This document shows positions 1 to 9,258 of a stretch of DNA of 64,000 nt, piece by piece. The position numbers and the translations under genes were made by a program. The DNA lies in NCBI GenBank assembly GCA_027972325.1, contig JAPMOS010000104.1, positions 77,437 to 141,436 of the forward strand. Direction: 5' to 3'. The notes beneath the pieces are model-generated. The model did not search any database, had not been told where the DNA came from, and saw only the letters and a program-made list of their open reading frames with translations. Every line of letters begins with the position of its first letter. Within the stretch, counting starts at the first letter, position 1. Source of the DNA: Paratrimastix pyriformis (taxonomy: Eukaryota > Preaxostyla > Paratrimastigidae).

Positions 1-1454
1 TGTCCACACCGGGGTGAGGAGAAGAGCCTCCCCGCTGCTCCCTCAACCGTTCCAAGACTCTGAGGATGAGCGAGAACGGTGGGTTTATCCACGGCACTTC
101 TGAGGCTAGGTTCTGCCGGAAGAAGTCCACTCCCGCCGCTCCCGGTTCCTTGACCAAGGACCAGAACCGTGGGCACAGGTGGTTTCGCGCCGATGCAAAG
201 GCGTCCACCGTCGGCTTCGTCCTGAGCTTCACCACCGCCCTGAAGAGGGCTGGGTGGAGCTGGTAATCTTCGGCGTCGACCCACCGCGAGAGCCTGTCCG
301 CTCTCACGTTGTCGGTGCCGTGAGAATGTGCTCTGTGGTGAGGGTGATCTGGTGTGTCTGGCAGAACTCCCAGAGTGTTCTCAACCGGGTGTTGAGCTGC
401 TGGCTCTGTGACTTGAGTCTGCCGACTGACCACACGACAGACGAATTGTCCGAGAACCAAAGTACGGACTTGCCCGTGACCTGTTCCCGGAACAGGTGGA
501 GTGACCTGATGCCCGCTTCCAATTCGAGCGGGTTTATTGAACTGATCTCCTGCAGGTCCGTCACTCTCCACAACTCGTGTGCTGGGATGCCCTGCTCGAT
601 GCTCTGTGCCGGAGTCCTCAGCACTGCCCCCCAGCCCATCTCGGCTGCATCCGTGGTCAGGATCAGCTCTGCTGGTGGGGTCCGAAGTGGGGTGCTGGTG
701 GGGTACTGTGCATGTTCCCACCACTCCAAGTCCCTGTGTGACTCCTCCGAAAGGGTCACCAGTGCGTGCCATCCCCCCTGCGCCTTGATCGCCGTGGACA
801 GGTCGATGTTCAGGTTGCGCAGGTACAAGCAGGCCGGGCGAATCGTCTCCCTGCATGACGACATAAACCCGATCACCGCTGCCAATGATTTGGCTTTGAT
901 GGTGGTGCACTGTTGGGTGTTGTGCGCCATCTCTCTCACCTTCTGTGCCTTCTCGGGTGGGAGTGAGAGTGTCATCGCTCGAGTGTCGAGGACAAACCCC
1001 AGGAACTCCAGCATTTGAACTGGTTCCACTTGGGTTTTGTCCCAGCTGATCTCGAACCCGAGTGAGAGAAGGTGACGAAGGAGTGCCAGTGTATGCAGCT
1101 TGGTCTCCTGTGGTGACCTGCCCAACACCAGGAGGTCGTCGATGTAGTGGACTACCAAGATGCCGTGTCTCCGGGCTTCCTTGATTGCCACTCTCATGGT
1201 CTTTGTAAAGATTCTGGGAGCCACATTCAGGCCGAATGGGAGGGCTTGGAAGCGATATTCCGTGCCCTCCCATTCGACTCCCAGGTATTTCCGGTGAGGT
1301 GGAAAGATCGGGATGTGAAAGTATGCATGTTTCAAGTCGATCTTGGTGGCCCACATCATGGGCTCCACCACGGCCCTCACCGTCTTCCACCCCTCCATTT
1401 TGAAGGAGGGGCAGAAGATGAAGTGATTCAAGGCGGTGAGGTCCAGGATCAACC
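1..1454 (-). pseudogene. DIRS-type retrotransposon D1: RT-RNase H, 3' part, interrupted by E1
   Basis: Read on the minus strand, 1452-304 encodes a reverse transcriptase with the palm motif YIDDLL (near 1130-1150), followed by an RNase H-like domain with a TTDAAEMGWGA motif and a later SDNSS motif. After an apparent frameshift, 303-1 continues in another frame with NVRADRLSRW and NPPF motifs, which are typical of the RNase H to recombinase linker of DIRS elements. The N-terminal part of the RT is missing here because E1 inserted at 1454/1455; it resumes at 27036. No tyrosine recombinase is visible, since the element runs off the window. The copy is nearly identical to 27385-28420 apart from small indels. 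The family assignment rests on motifs only. Confidence 0.85.
1450..1454. repeat. Left target-site duplication of E1 (CAACC)
   Basis: CAACC directly precedes the C-run that begins the left terminal repeat, and the same five bases follow the right terminal repeat at 27036-27040. The uninterrupted D1 copy at about 28415-28432 has a single CAACC between the same flanks (GAT and TCCATTT). This is an exact 5-bp duplication, as expected of a DDE (retroviral-type) integrase. Confidence 0.93.
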
Positions 1455-1915
1455 CCCCCCCGCTAGTTGCACAGCCTTGTGTTCATATCGTATCATGTCG
1501 GCTCGCGCCTCCACTCTACTCTTATCTTTCCCTATTATGATCTTCTTAATATGGTTGGGATGTTCCGGCTCATCATGCACGGCGCAGCCGTGGTATGATG
1601 AAGTCGGGACATCTTATTATGGATACCCTATATGATCTATTATTTCAGTAACTCTTCAGTAACTTATTAACTATTAATATTTATGATTGTATTTTAATAG
1701 ATATTAATAAGTTATGTTGATATAAGATCATATAAGTAGTTATATTTAAGGAGTTACTAAAGGAGTTATTAAAGAGTTACTCAAAAGTTCGTGTCATAGA
1801 GGTAATGAGCTTTATGATGGGTTTACGTCAGGAGATTTAACACAAGAAAGTTACCCAAAGGGTGTAAATAGGGAAGATTATTGGGGAAAATAGGGGTATT
1901 TCCTGGTAATAAGTT
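1455..1915 (+). repeat. Left terminal inverted repeat of E1 (461 bp)
   Basis: The sequence matches the reverse complement of 26575-27035 along its whole length; I saw no mismatch by eye. It starts with seven C residues, has a moderately GC-rich outer 170 bp and an AT-rich inner part with repeated AGTTACT/AGTTATT motifs. The identity stops exactly at 1915/1916, where fiber coding sequence begins. That abrupt inner edge coincides with a rearrangement breakpoint. No gene is assigned inside the repeat: the short open frames there are present in both copies but show no family features. Confidence 0.93.
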
Positions 1916-4900
1916 TGATGCCCCTGATATCAATTATCCATTATGCACGTTATGGACCAATACTACGTCAAATACATGTTTCGTTCTTGTCAATATCACA
2001 TATAATAGTGAGACAAAGCAAACTCTAGCCATTTGGAAACGTGTTTCTTCGAGTTCATATGCCGAATCAGTTGACCCGACTGAAAAATCGGTAGTTATCC
2101 GTGATGACAGTTGTTCTGTGCACTCAAATGAGTTATTCCTTACTGGATATGTCGATAGAGTGAGCGGCAAAACTCTTCCTCTGAAAGTCACACCACATCA
2201 GTATGGTGGAAATTATACAGGAAAAGTAGAAGCGTCATTAATTACAGGCGATGATATTTCCACCAATTCGGCGATCAATGTTGCAACACTAAAATTAAAT
2301 AGTTTCGGAACAACAACAGGTTATTTGTATCGTGCGACCGACGGAACTATTGGGTTAGCTGCTGCACCAACAGGTGAGGGTGGCACTACACCATATATTT
2401 ATTCAACAGATGCATATGAAAACTCTGTCGCAGTTCGTGATATGGTTGGGTCACTACATGCATACAATCTTTGGCTTCCTGGTATTGCCGATCCAACAAT
2501 CTCAAAACTAGTCAAGATCAATCCTGGAACTGGTGAAATGAAAACTGCCTTAATCAATTATAATGACATCGATTCAACTGTCGACTTCTCTTTCCATAAT
2601 GTCCGCATCCATTCTATCTCTGATACTGGTATGCTTGGATGTGATGCAAATGGGAATATTCAACGAGTGAACGATGGTGTATTCTCGCAAATTTATTCAA
2701 TCACTGGTCCCCTAAAATTCCCAAATGCCATCTCCACTGATGGTATCTCCCAATATGGATCTTCAGGTATCATCACCTGTTATAATACAATGAAGTTCCT
2801 CAATGGTCTCAGAACACCAGTTCTTAATGCATCATATCTTGCCACAGATTCTAACGGTGCTATCATTGCAACATCATTACCAACGTCCATGTCATTGACA
2901 TCTTTAACACTTCCATCATTACTGTCAAAGTCATATCTCGCAACCGATGCATCAGGAAATATAATTGCTGGTTCACCTCCAGCCGTCCAAAACTATTCAC
3001 CACCAATCGCACTAGCCGCAGATAGTATTATATTTTCAAATACTGATAATACCGTGTCTACAATAAAATCATCCGGCAGTATTCAGTATGTTTGTGATTC
3101 AGATGCAGACGATACAACACCTGTTCATAAATTCACAAATAGGACAAACGATCTAGTATCAATGTATAATACAAAAACCACATTTGCCTATCCAATCGAA
3201 TGTCCTACAATATGTGCCAATGATGCGAATTCGCTCAAAATTTCAATGTTCTCATACGGTAACACGAATTGGGGCATTTATCAATCAAGCTATAAAGATT
3301 ATATAGGAACAGATGGAGCTGCATGCACAAATCCTACAACCAGCACATCGAACGCTCTCCGTATTCGTGTATACAATGACCCAAATACTGGACTAATATT
3401 CGAAAACTCAAACAATGTCTGCAACTTTGCATCAAATGCCCAGACAGGTGCTTTCTATACTCGTGGCTTACTATCTGCTTCCGGAAATGTGGCAACATCT
3501 AAGATCGTTCCAATTGCTGCGACAGGTTTGAAAATTGCAATAACACAGAATAGTGACAATTGGGGAATCTATCAAGCTATCTCTGGCACAAACAATGATT
3601 TCGCTGGAACTGGTTCTGCATGTGCCGGGTATGATATGAATAATGGATTTCGTTTTCGTGTATATGATAGTGGTTCGACAGGTCTTATTTTTGAGAACTC
3701 AAACAATGTCTGCAACTTCTCTGCAAATGCCAATACTGGTTCCTTCTGGACTCGTGGATTGCTCACTGCTGGTGGTAACTTAGCAAGCCCGAAGATTAGC
3801 TCGCTTGCATCTTCTGCAAATCTTGGACTCAAAATTGGATTTAATGGAACGGCTGACAATTCTTGGGGTGCTTATCTGTCTGCATCAACTTCTTTCGATG
3901 GAACAACTGCATGTGTCGGATATGACTTCTCTGGCCAGGCACTTCGTCTTAGGTCTTATAATAATGCAAACTGTGGCATACTATTCGAAAACAGCGACAA
4001 TGTCACTAACTTCTCTATCAATTCTAATAGCGGAGCAATGTTCGTTCGTGGTAAAGCTTCTTTTCCTGAAGGCATACGTCTTCCTCAAAATGTGAATGGC
4101 TATCTCGTGAGTGACTTAAATGGTTTTGTCACGACAACAAGCAGCATATGGCGATCTGAAAATGTTGCTGGTAAAGCAATACAATTGCGTCAATCACTTC
4201 AACAGGCAACCTTATAAATATTTCAGGTGACAATGACGAAAGCTATTACAACGCAAATAACACAAATTATGGTGTAACCATATCTTCAAGTGGTGTGAAT
4301 GCAATGAATTTTGGAAAAACACGGATCACTTCACCATTGATTCTAGCAACAAATAGTGCAACAGGAACAAACATACCAGTATATATCGACAGCAATGGAA
4401 AATTAAATTCTGTATCTTCTTCAATCAGATATAAGGAAAATATCACCAACATGGAAGACACATCATACATTTATCAATTGCGACCAGTCAATTATGTATA
4501 TAAAACAGACACTGAAAAAATGAAACGTTACGGACTAATTGCAGAAGAGGTTGAACTCGTTTCAAAAGATTTGGTCTACTACCGCGATGGACAAATTGAA
4601 GGAATTACACAAGACAAACTACCATTTATGATGCTCAATGAAATGAAAATAATGAAACAACAAGTCACCGATCTTGTAACTGAAAACACGTCATTGAAAG
4701 AACAGTTAGCCAGTCTTACAGCTGATATGATATCCATCAAGGCACAAATTGCATCTCTAATACAACCATCAGTCAAATTCTCATCTACAGTGCCAACATC
4801 AACAACAAATAATAGTTTAACATTTTATGAAGGTGTTGTAGACGAGAGCATACATCTCATGGCACGTTGGAAGAAGGATAACGTCTTAAAGGAACTTGAT

Positions 4901-4945
4901 ATGAACACAGATAATCAAAAACCAGTAATATCAAATGGTATCTGA
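1916..4945 (+). pseudogene. Fiber protein, distal part with S74-type chaperone (N-terminus missing, frameshifted)
   Basis: This is the shaft and tip of a trimeric-fiber-like protein. The sequence from APDINYPLC (1918) onward aligns with the E2 fiber (45572-44420) at about 80% by eye. The E2 fiber shows what is missing here: some 60 N-terminal residues, which in E1 lie at 5153-5330. Between about 3230 and 4060 there are three repeats of roughly 95 residues, each with NWGIYQ-, GLIFENS- and TRG-like motifs. The C-terminus (from about 4424, SIRYKENI) is a peptidase S74/endosialidase-type intramolecular chaperone followed by a coiled coil. One frameshift near 4205 separates shaft from chaperone. 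The frame runs past a breakpoint at about 4930, so the last few residues are not native. No promoter precedes it, because it abuts the terminal repeat. Confidence 0.85.
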
Positions 4946-5121
4946 CCTTGCACTATCATTGATACAAGGGCATTGGTCTTACCACTTCCTGATCCTCCAA
5001 CCATACACATCCGAAATAATCCTTGTGGTGCAAATGGATTCAGGATCTTTTCATTGTGCTGATCATCACCAAAAAATTCTTTCACATTTATAACATCCAT
5101 TGTTTCTATATAAAGAGGCAA
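4931..5121 (-). pseudogene. Genome-packaging ATPase, N-terminal half (displaced)
   Basis: This fragment carries the Walker A loop GGSGSGKTN and aligns with residues 1-57 of the E2 ATPase (45628 onward), which has GPSGCGKTN. Homology ends at about 4931, just before the IYIYSKH segment that in E1 begins at 5331 on the other strand. The fragment therefore reads into the antisense of the fiber end rather than into its own second half. A TATATAGA box lies directly upstream of its ATG. The family is the FtsK/HerA-type packaging ATPase of Polintons and adenovirus-like viruses; as arranged it cannot make an active enzyme. Confidence 0.88.
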
Positions 5122-5152
5122 GATATTTATTTTCTTCTGTAAATATATAACA
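5122..5152. promoter_or_regulatory. Divergent promoter between ATPase and fiber N-termini
   Basis: Only about 30 bp separate the two divergent ATG codons. The ATPase side reads TATATAGAAACA before its ATG, and the fiber side reads AAATATATAACA before its ATG. The same divergent pair is present in E2 (45573-45627), so this block was preserved as a unit through the rearrangement. Confidence 0.6.
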
Positions 5153-5330
5153 ATGTCTTTATTACCTTTTGGTTATTCATCAAGTTATACTACATCATCT
5201 CAACGTGGTCCTCGTGGTCCTCCTGGCCTATTACATGTCACAGATGGATTACAGTTGGAAACGTCTACTTCTACACTTTCTCTTACATTCGATCCAAATT
5301 CAATTACAAAGTATGTGTCAATGACTCGAA
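5153..5330 (+). pseudogene. Fiber protein, N-terminal segment (truncated)
   Basis: About 59 residues are homologous to the E2 fiber N-terminus. They include a short collagen-like stretch (GPRGPPG) and the conserved TSTLSLTFDP and SMTR motifs. Homology stops after SMTR near 5328; the frame then enters ATPase sequence out of phase and ends at 5380. In E2 the same region continues directly into APDINYPLC, which in E1 lies 3.4 kb away at 1918. The segment is presumably the virion-attachment end of the fiber. Identity to E2 is about 55% by eye, lower than in the distal part. Confidence 0.82.
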
Positions 5331-5863
5331 GATCTATATCTACAGTAAACATGTGGATGACCCTAATGATGTATATGTGAAGTTGATAGAATATCTTGAA
5401 GATGTTCAAGCCAACGCGAGAGAGCAACTTGAAGAGCCTGATTTAGAGATGGTATATTATGGAAATAAGCTTGATGACGTGATCCCAGTTGAAGAGCTCC
5501 CATACGAATCCAGTGATATTTGATGATTTCATGAATGAACCCAAACAGAAACAGGCTATAATGACAGAATACTTTACATCAGGCCGACATAAACAAGCAT
5601 CAGTGATATATTTGGCACAATACTTCTATAATATTCCAACACAAATCAGAGCTAACACAGGGTATTTCCTCATATTTAAGATGACAAAAAGAGATATTAA
5701 TTGTTTGAACTTATTAATTTGTGAGCCAAAAGAACGAATACAAGCATTATATAATGTAGCGACGGCCCAGAAATTTAACTTTTTGATGATTGACTTGGTC
5801 ACTACGTTTGAAAAGTTGAAATATCGTCAAAATTTTGATGGCATATTAGAAATGGACCAATAA
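5331..5863 (+). pseudogene. Genome-packaging ATPase, C-terminal half (frameshifted)
   Basis: From 5331 one frame encodes IYIYSKHVDD and continues to about 5520. The next frame (5489-5863) holds the Walker B-like VIFDDF and the following TSGRHK...YLAQY segment, as in the E2 ATPase. A one-base shift near 5500 separates them. The Walker A half lies inverted at 4931-5121. The C-terminus ends with a KYRQNFD motif that is also found in E2. This is part of the packaging motor that would load DNA into capsids. Confidence 0.85.
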
Positions 5864-5924
5864 TTATAGTCATGGAACAAAAATTCAGTGAGATCAAAAA
5901 ATAATATCTTGTGTAAATATATAG

Positions 5925-7190
5925 ATGAGTGATTTACGAAAACCAATCTTTAAAAAGTTATCAAAGAAGGAACTGCTTCAGTTGATGAATCAGACAAAGA
6001 ATGCCAAACAAAAAGCACAACGTCATGCAATCACACAACAAATTGATGATGCAAAAGAAGATATGAAAACGAAACGGAAAGAGGAAATTGAAAACAAACG
6101 TCAATTGCAAAAGGCAAAGACATATCTAAATTTGACTGATAATGACTTGCTTAACGTAGATGCAGTGAATTATGATGAATTGATTGAGCTTGCAAAACAA
6201 AACCCAGTCATATTCAATGATATTATTAAGAACAAGCAGTTTGCGGCTATATCAAAAGCGATGGACAAATATACGAAGGATATTGAGAGAGATGGTCGAA
6301 TTATAAAAGAGCAGGATAGAATTATCGAAAAAACAATTGAAGAAGAGGCCATTAAAGGTCCGATTGCAGTTGCTACCATACCTGCACCAGTGACACCTGA
6401 ACAAATAGACAAGAGAAGGGAATATATTCATACGAAATTGAAAGATACTCAGAAAGAGAAACACGATCTTATTGCGAATCAAGATCATGTGTTAAAGGAA
6501 TTTGTTCTCGCACATTATGGCGATGTATTCAAGGCTGATGGGACGCCGGACTACGGTAAGACATATAAACGGAATGGTGAATTACAAGAACAAGGGTATT
6601 TGCCTCCGTCATATAACTTTACCGTCAAGAATATATCCAGCATATTCGCTGATCGTATATCGGCGTCGATTCGCGCAAAGCAGGCAGCGATCGAAGTATC
6701 GAAAGCTATTAAAGAACCCCCTAACATGGAGGAACATAAAGAACCGAAAGAAAAAATTCCACCTCCGCCACCACCTCCGCCACCACCTCCGCCACCACCT
6801 CCGCCACCACCTCCGACCCCTGGTAAAAAAAGAGGGAAGAATCAAAAGTATAAACAGAAAGGAAAAGGTAGCGAAATCTTCCGCTTCTCTCCAGAATTAC
6901 AACGTCGATTACATGTTCTCATTGGTGAATCAGGAGCAGGAAATACATCACCTGAACTCATGAAAGAAGTAAAAGTCATATTGAAGAATTACAATAAGAA
7001 AGGAATGTTACAAGGTCCGAAAGAAGTGAAAGACAGACTAAAAGTAGCCGTTCTAAAATATAAGAAGGGAGACCAATCAAAACAGTTGAAAGGACAGATC
7101 TATGATTATATTGATTATTTATTGAAACATAAAGTGATCACGAAATGGAAATACAATCGGTATGTGAAAGCCTTTAATTTGATTCATTAA
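5925..7190 (+). CDS. Proline-tract, coiled-coil protein of unknown function (421 aa)
   Basis: The start follows the box AAATATATAG directly. The N-terminal 180 residues are highly charged and predicted by eye to form coiled coils (many K, E and Q). A run of about 20 prolines at residues 281-300 is encoded by repeated CCACCTCCG units. The C-terminal 120 residues are basic and end in a YDYIDYLLKHKVITK-like helix-rich segment that resembles the C-terminus of the 120-residue protein at 8152. It lies between ATPase and penton on the capsid-gene strand, so a structural or scaffold role is plausible but unproven. No E2 counterpart is present. No known family recognised. Confidence 0.8.
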   Translation: MSDLRKPIFKKLSKKELLQLMNQTKNAKQKAQRHAITQQIDDAKEDMKTKRKEEIENKRQLQKAKTYLNLTDNDLLNVDAVNYDELIELAKQNPVIFNDIIKNKQFAAISKAMDKYTKDIERDGRIIKEQDRIIEKTIEEEAIKGPIAVATIPAPVTPEQIDKRREYIHTKLKDTQKEKHDLIANQDHVLKEFVLAHYGDVFKADGTPDYGKTYKRNGELQEQGYLPPSYNFTVKNISSIFADRISASIRAKQAAIEVSKAIKEPPNMEEHKEPKEKIPPPPPPPPPPPPPPPPPPPTPGKKRGKNQKYKQKGKGSEIFRFSPELQRRLHVLIGESGAGNTSPELMKEVKVILKNYNKKGMLQGPKEVKDRLKVAVLKYKKGDQSKQLKGQIYDYIDYLLKHKVITKWKYNRYVKAFNLIH

Positions 7191-7222
7191 ATTAATATCT
7201 GATATATAATATATAGAAAACA

Positions 7223-8095
7223 ATGGCAGTCGCAATTCCATTATATATAAATTCAGAACGTCGAACAAGAGGGTCAAATAGTGATTTCATGATTCAGTAT
7301 AACATGAATCCGATTACTTTCAATGAGGACAAACGGTATTCAATCAAGCTAGTTCACGCCACAATATGGAATACAATCAAAAACATCACCCAATCGAAAC
7401 ACAATAATAAGTTTCAAATCAATGATGGTTTTGAATGGTTTACTTTCACATTTCCAGATGGATGTTACAACTTGAATGATATGAATGCAGCGTTATATAA
7501 TCATTTCAGTGAGAGCAATCAGTTAGAAATCGATAATACGACAGGCAATACGGTGAGCCCGATCACATTTTCAGGAGTGGAGGCCACAGCGAAATGCACA
7601 TTAATCTTACGATTAGGATGGGAGGTTTCATTCGCAGATACGGATGAAGTGAATAATTTGGCAGGTGTGTTGGGTTTTGAGAAGCATGTATATAGTGCCA
7701 AAATTGAATCAACCAAACTATTTATTTCGATAGATGCTCCGAATAAGATTGATATTACGAATTATGATGACATTTTAATACATTGTTCACTAGTTGGGTA
7801 TTCATATTATAACGGTCAGGATTCAGATATATTACATGCATTCCAGTTCGATGTGCCACCCAATTCACAGTGTAATGTGGAACCAAAGAATCCAATAGCA
7901 TGCACATTGAATACGACCAGAATTAGTGAGATATCAGTCAGGATCACAGATCAAAATAATAATGTCATTAACGATTTTGACGATCCAATTATAATGCTTT
8001 TCCAGATAGAAGAGGTCAATGAGGGGACAAACATATTGGCCAATTTAAAACAGATCATACAGGAAGCAGTATCAGAGGCATTAAAGAAGGCATAG
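7223..8095 (+). CDS. Minor capsid protein, penton-like
   Basis: The 290-residue protein opens with LYINSERRTRGSNSDF and ends with an ISVRITDQNNNVINDFDDPI segment. This layout, a short N-terminal strand with IN/DS and N-S-DF motifs and a C-terminal D-NN-D...P-I strand, is typical of the single jelly-roll penton protein of Polintons and related viruses, which forms the capsid vertices. The E2 homologue (42750-43562) shares both ends and the WNTIKNI motif. A TATATAGA box ends ten bases before the ATG. It sits in a plus-strand run of virion genes (penton, 120 aa, 216 aa, capsid, basic protein, protease) with short intergenic gaps. Confidence 0.82.
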   Translation: MAVAIPLYINSERRTRGSNSDFMIQYNMNPITFNEDKRYSIKLVHATIWNTIKNITQSKHNNKFQINDGFEWFTFTFPDGCYNLNDMNAALYNHFSESNQLEIDNTTGNTVSPITFSGVEATAKCTLILRLGWEVSFADTDEVNNLAGVLGFEKHVYSAKIESTKLFISIDAPNKIDITNYDDILIHCSLVGYSYYNGQDSDILHAFQFDVPPNSQCNVEPKNPIACTLNTTRISEISVRITDQNNNVINDFDDPIIMLFQIEEVNEGTNILANLKQIIQEAVSEALKKA

Positions 8096-8151
8096 AAATC
8101 GGAAATCATTAGGAAAATATTTTAATATCTAATTATATAGTATATTAGAAT

Positions 8152-8514
8152 ATGAGTGATACTTCTGAAGATGATAATATATCTACCACACCACCAGTTG
8201 CAGTGGATTCTGATGAGTCCATTGATATTGATCAAATGGCGACGGAAATACTCAAGGCAAAGAAGAATGCCAAAAGACGAGACAGACGTAAAGTGATCAG
8301 ACAAACAAAACCAAAACCGCCACATGCGATACCACAAGATGATAATGTTGATGAATTATGTGATCAAATTGACGACTTAGAGAAGAAAATTATAGCAGAC
8401 CCAAATGACATAGGAAGCAGACAGAAATATAAGAGTATTGCCAGATATATGTTATCACAACATTATATCCAAGAGCCGATCTATGAAAAGATGATACAAA
8501 TAGCAAAAGTATAA
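8152..8514 (+). CDS. Small conserved virion-cluster protein (120 aa)
   Basis: An acidic N-terminus (DTSEDDN, DSDESIDID) is followed by a very basic middle (KNAKRRDRRK) and a helical C-terminus with DPNDIGSRQKYKS. E2 has a shorter homologue (42478-42750) with NPNDLQSRKKLKS, in the same place between penton and the amphipathic protein. Its conserved position among capsid genes suggests a virion or assembly role. No family recognised. The ATG follows a TATATAGTATATTAGA box. Confidence 0.75.
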   Translation: MSDTSEDDNISTTPPVAVDSDESIDIDQMATEILKAKKNAKRRDRRKVIRQTKPKPPHAIPQDDNVDELCDQIDDLEKKIIADPNDIGSRQKYKSIARYMLSQHYIQEPIYEKMIQIAKV

Positions 8515-8546
8515 AATAATATCTCCCGTAGTAATATAGATACAAA

Positions 8547-9197
8547 ATGTTTAGAAGCCGCCAAGGAACATACTATAAACCGTTAACCTACACTGAACTC
8601 ATGAGAAGTTCGCAATTCATGAGACATCAGGTGCCGTTATATGTGTATACATCATTAATGAAAGGGAATATTCGAGGAACAGATCAAATATACATACGTG
8701 GAGATGGTATTATGGATTATGTAAGGAAGTTTTGGAATTGGTTTGCACCGAGATCAGGGAAAATCATAGAGAGTGCCAAAGAACTCTTACCTGGAGCGAT
8801 AGACCTTGGAAAGAAAGCCTATGATGCATATAAGACGAAGGATGCGGAAAAGAAAGAAATATTACCCGCACAGACAGTGGAATTCACATCGAAAACATTA
8901 CAAGAAGTCGGAAAGTTGATTCGTCATGACAGAGATATTCGTAAACAACAGAAAGATCTTGCCAATATTCGTCGTCAAGAGATAGCGAAAGAACAGATGG
9001 ATTTATCAAGAGAAAAGACAGCTGAGAAACTTGATAACATGGAACGAGTTAGAGATGCCGTCACCAAACAAGAAGTAGAACAAGCATCAGACGGTAAGGC
9101 ATCATTGAAGGTTGGGACAGGATCGGGAATAGCACGAATGATAAGACAAAGGTATAACCGGAAACGGAAGGCGGGAGGTGGATTTAGAGAATTTTAA
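8547..9197 (+). CDS. Putative internal virion protein with amphipathic helix (216 aa)
   Basis: Residues 50-90 (DGIMDYVRKFWNWFAPRSGK onward) form a probable amphipathic or hydrophobic helix preceded by glycine. This is reminiscent, by pattern only, of membrane-active internal capsid proteins such as adenovirus pVI. The rest is a long charged coiled coil and a basic tail ending GGGFREF. The E2 homologue (41749-42433) keeps KNVWNWFKPRSE and a basic C-terminus ending GLKEF. It lies immediately upstream of the capsid gene in both elements. The function is inferred from location and shape, not homology. Confidence 0.7.
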   Translation: MFRSRQGTYYKPLTYTELMRSSQFMRHQVPLYVYTSLMKGNIRGTDQIYIRGDGIMDYVRKFWNWFAPRSGKIIESAKELLPGAIDLGKKAYDAYKTKDAEKKEILPAQTVEFTSKTLQEVGKLIRHDRDIRKQQKDLANIRRQEIAKEQMDLSREKTAEKLDNMERVRDAVTKQEVEQASDGKASLKVGTGSGIARMIRQRYNRKRKAGGGFREF

Positions 9198-9239
9198 GAA
9201 CAAAATATTTAGTTGGGTGTAGAATTAATTATTTTGTCC

Positions 9240-9258
9240 GGCATATATATATAGAATA
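9240..9258 (+). promoter_or_regulatory. TATATAGA-type promoter of the capsid gene
   Basis: The stretch CATATATATATAGAATA directly precedes the ATG at 9259. It is a clear example of a box repeated before most E1 and E2 genes, within about 20 bp of the start codon. Such close spacing implies very short 5' leaders. Confidence 0.55.

Noticed and set aside
179-1018. Plus-strand open frame of 279 codons
   Set aside because: Antisense of the D1 RNase H/RT; recurs opposite the second D1 copy for the same reason.
5331-5863. Spliceosomal introns as the cause of split ATPase and other frames
   Set aside because: The shifts need only one or two bases and overlap at homopolymers; no intron-length gaps with GT-AG ends are required.
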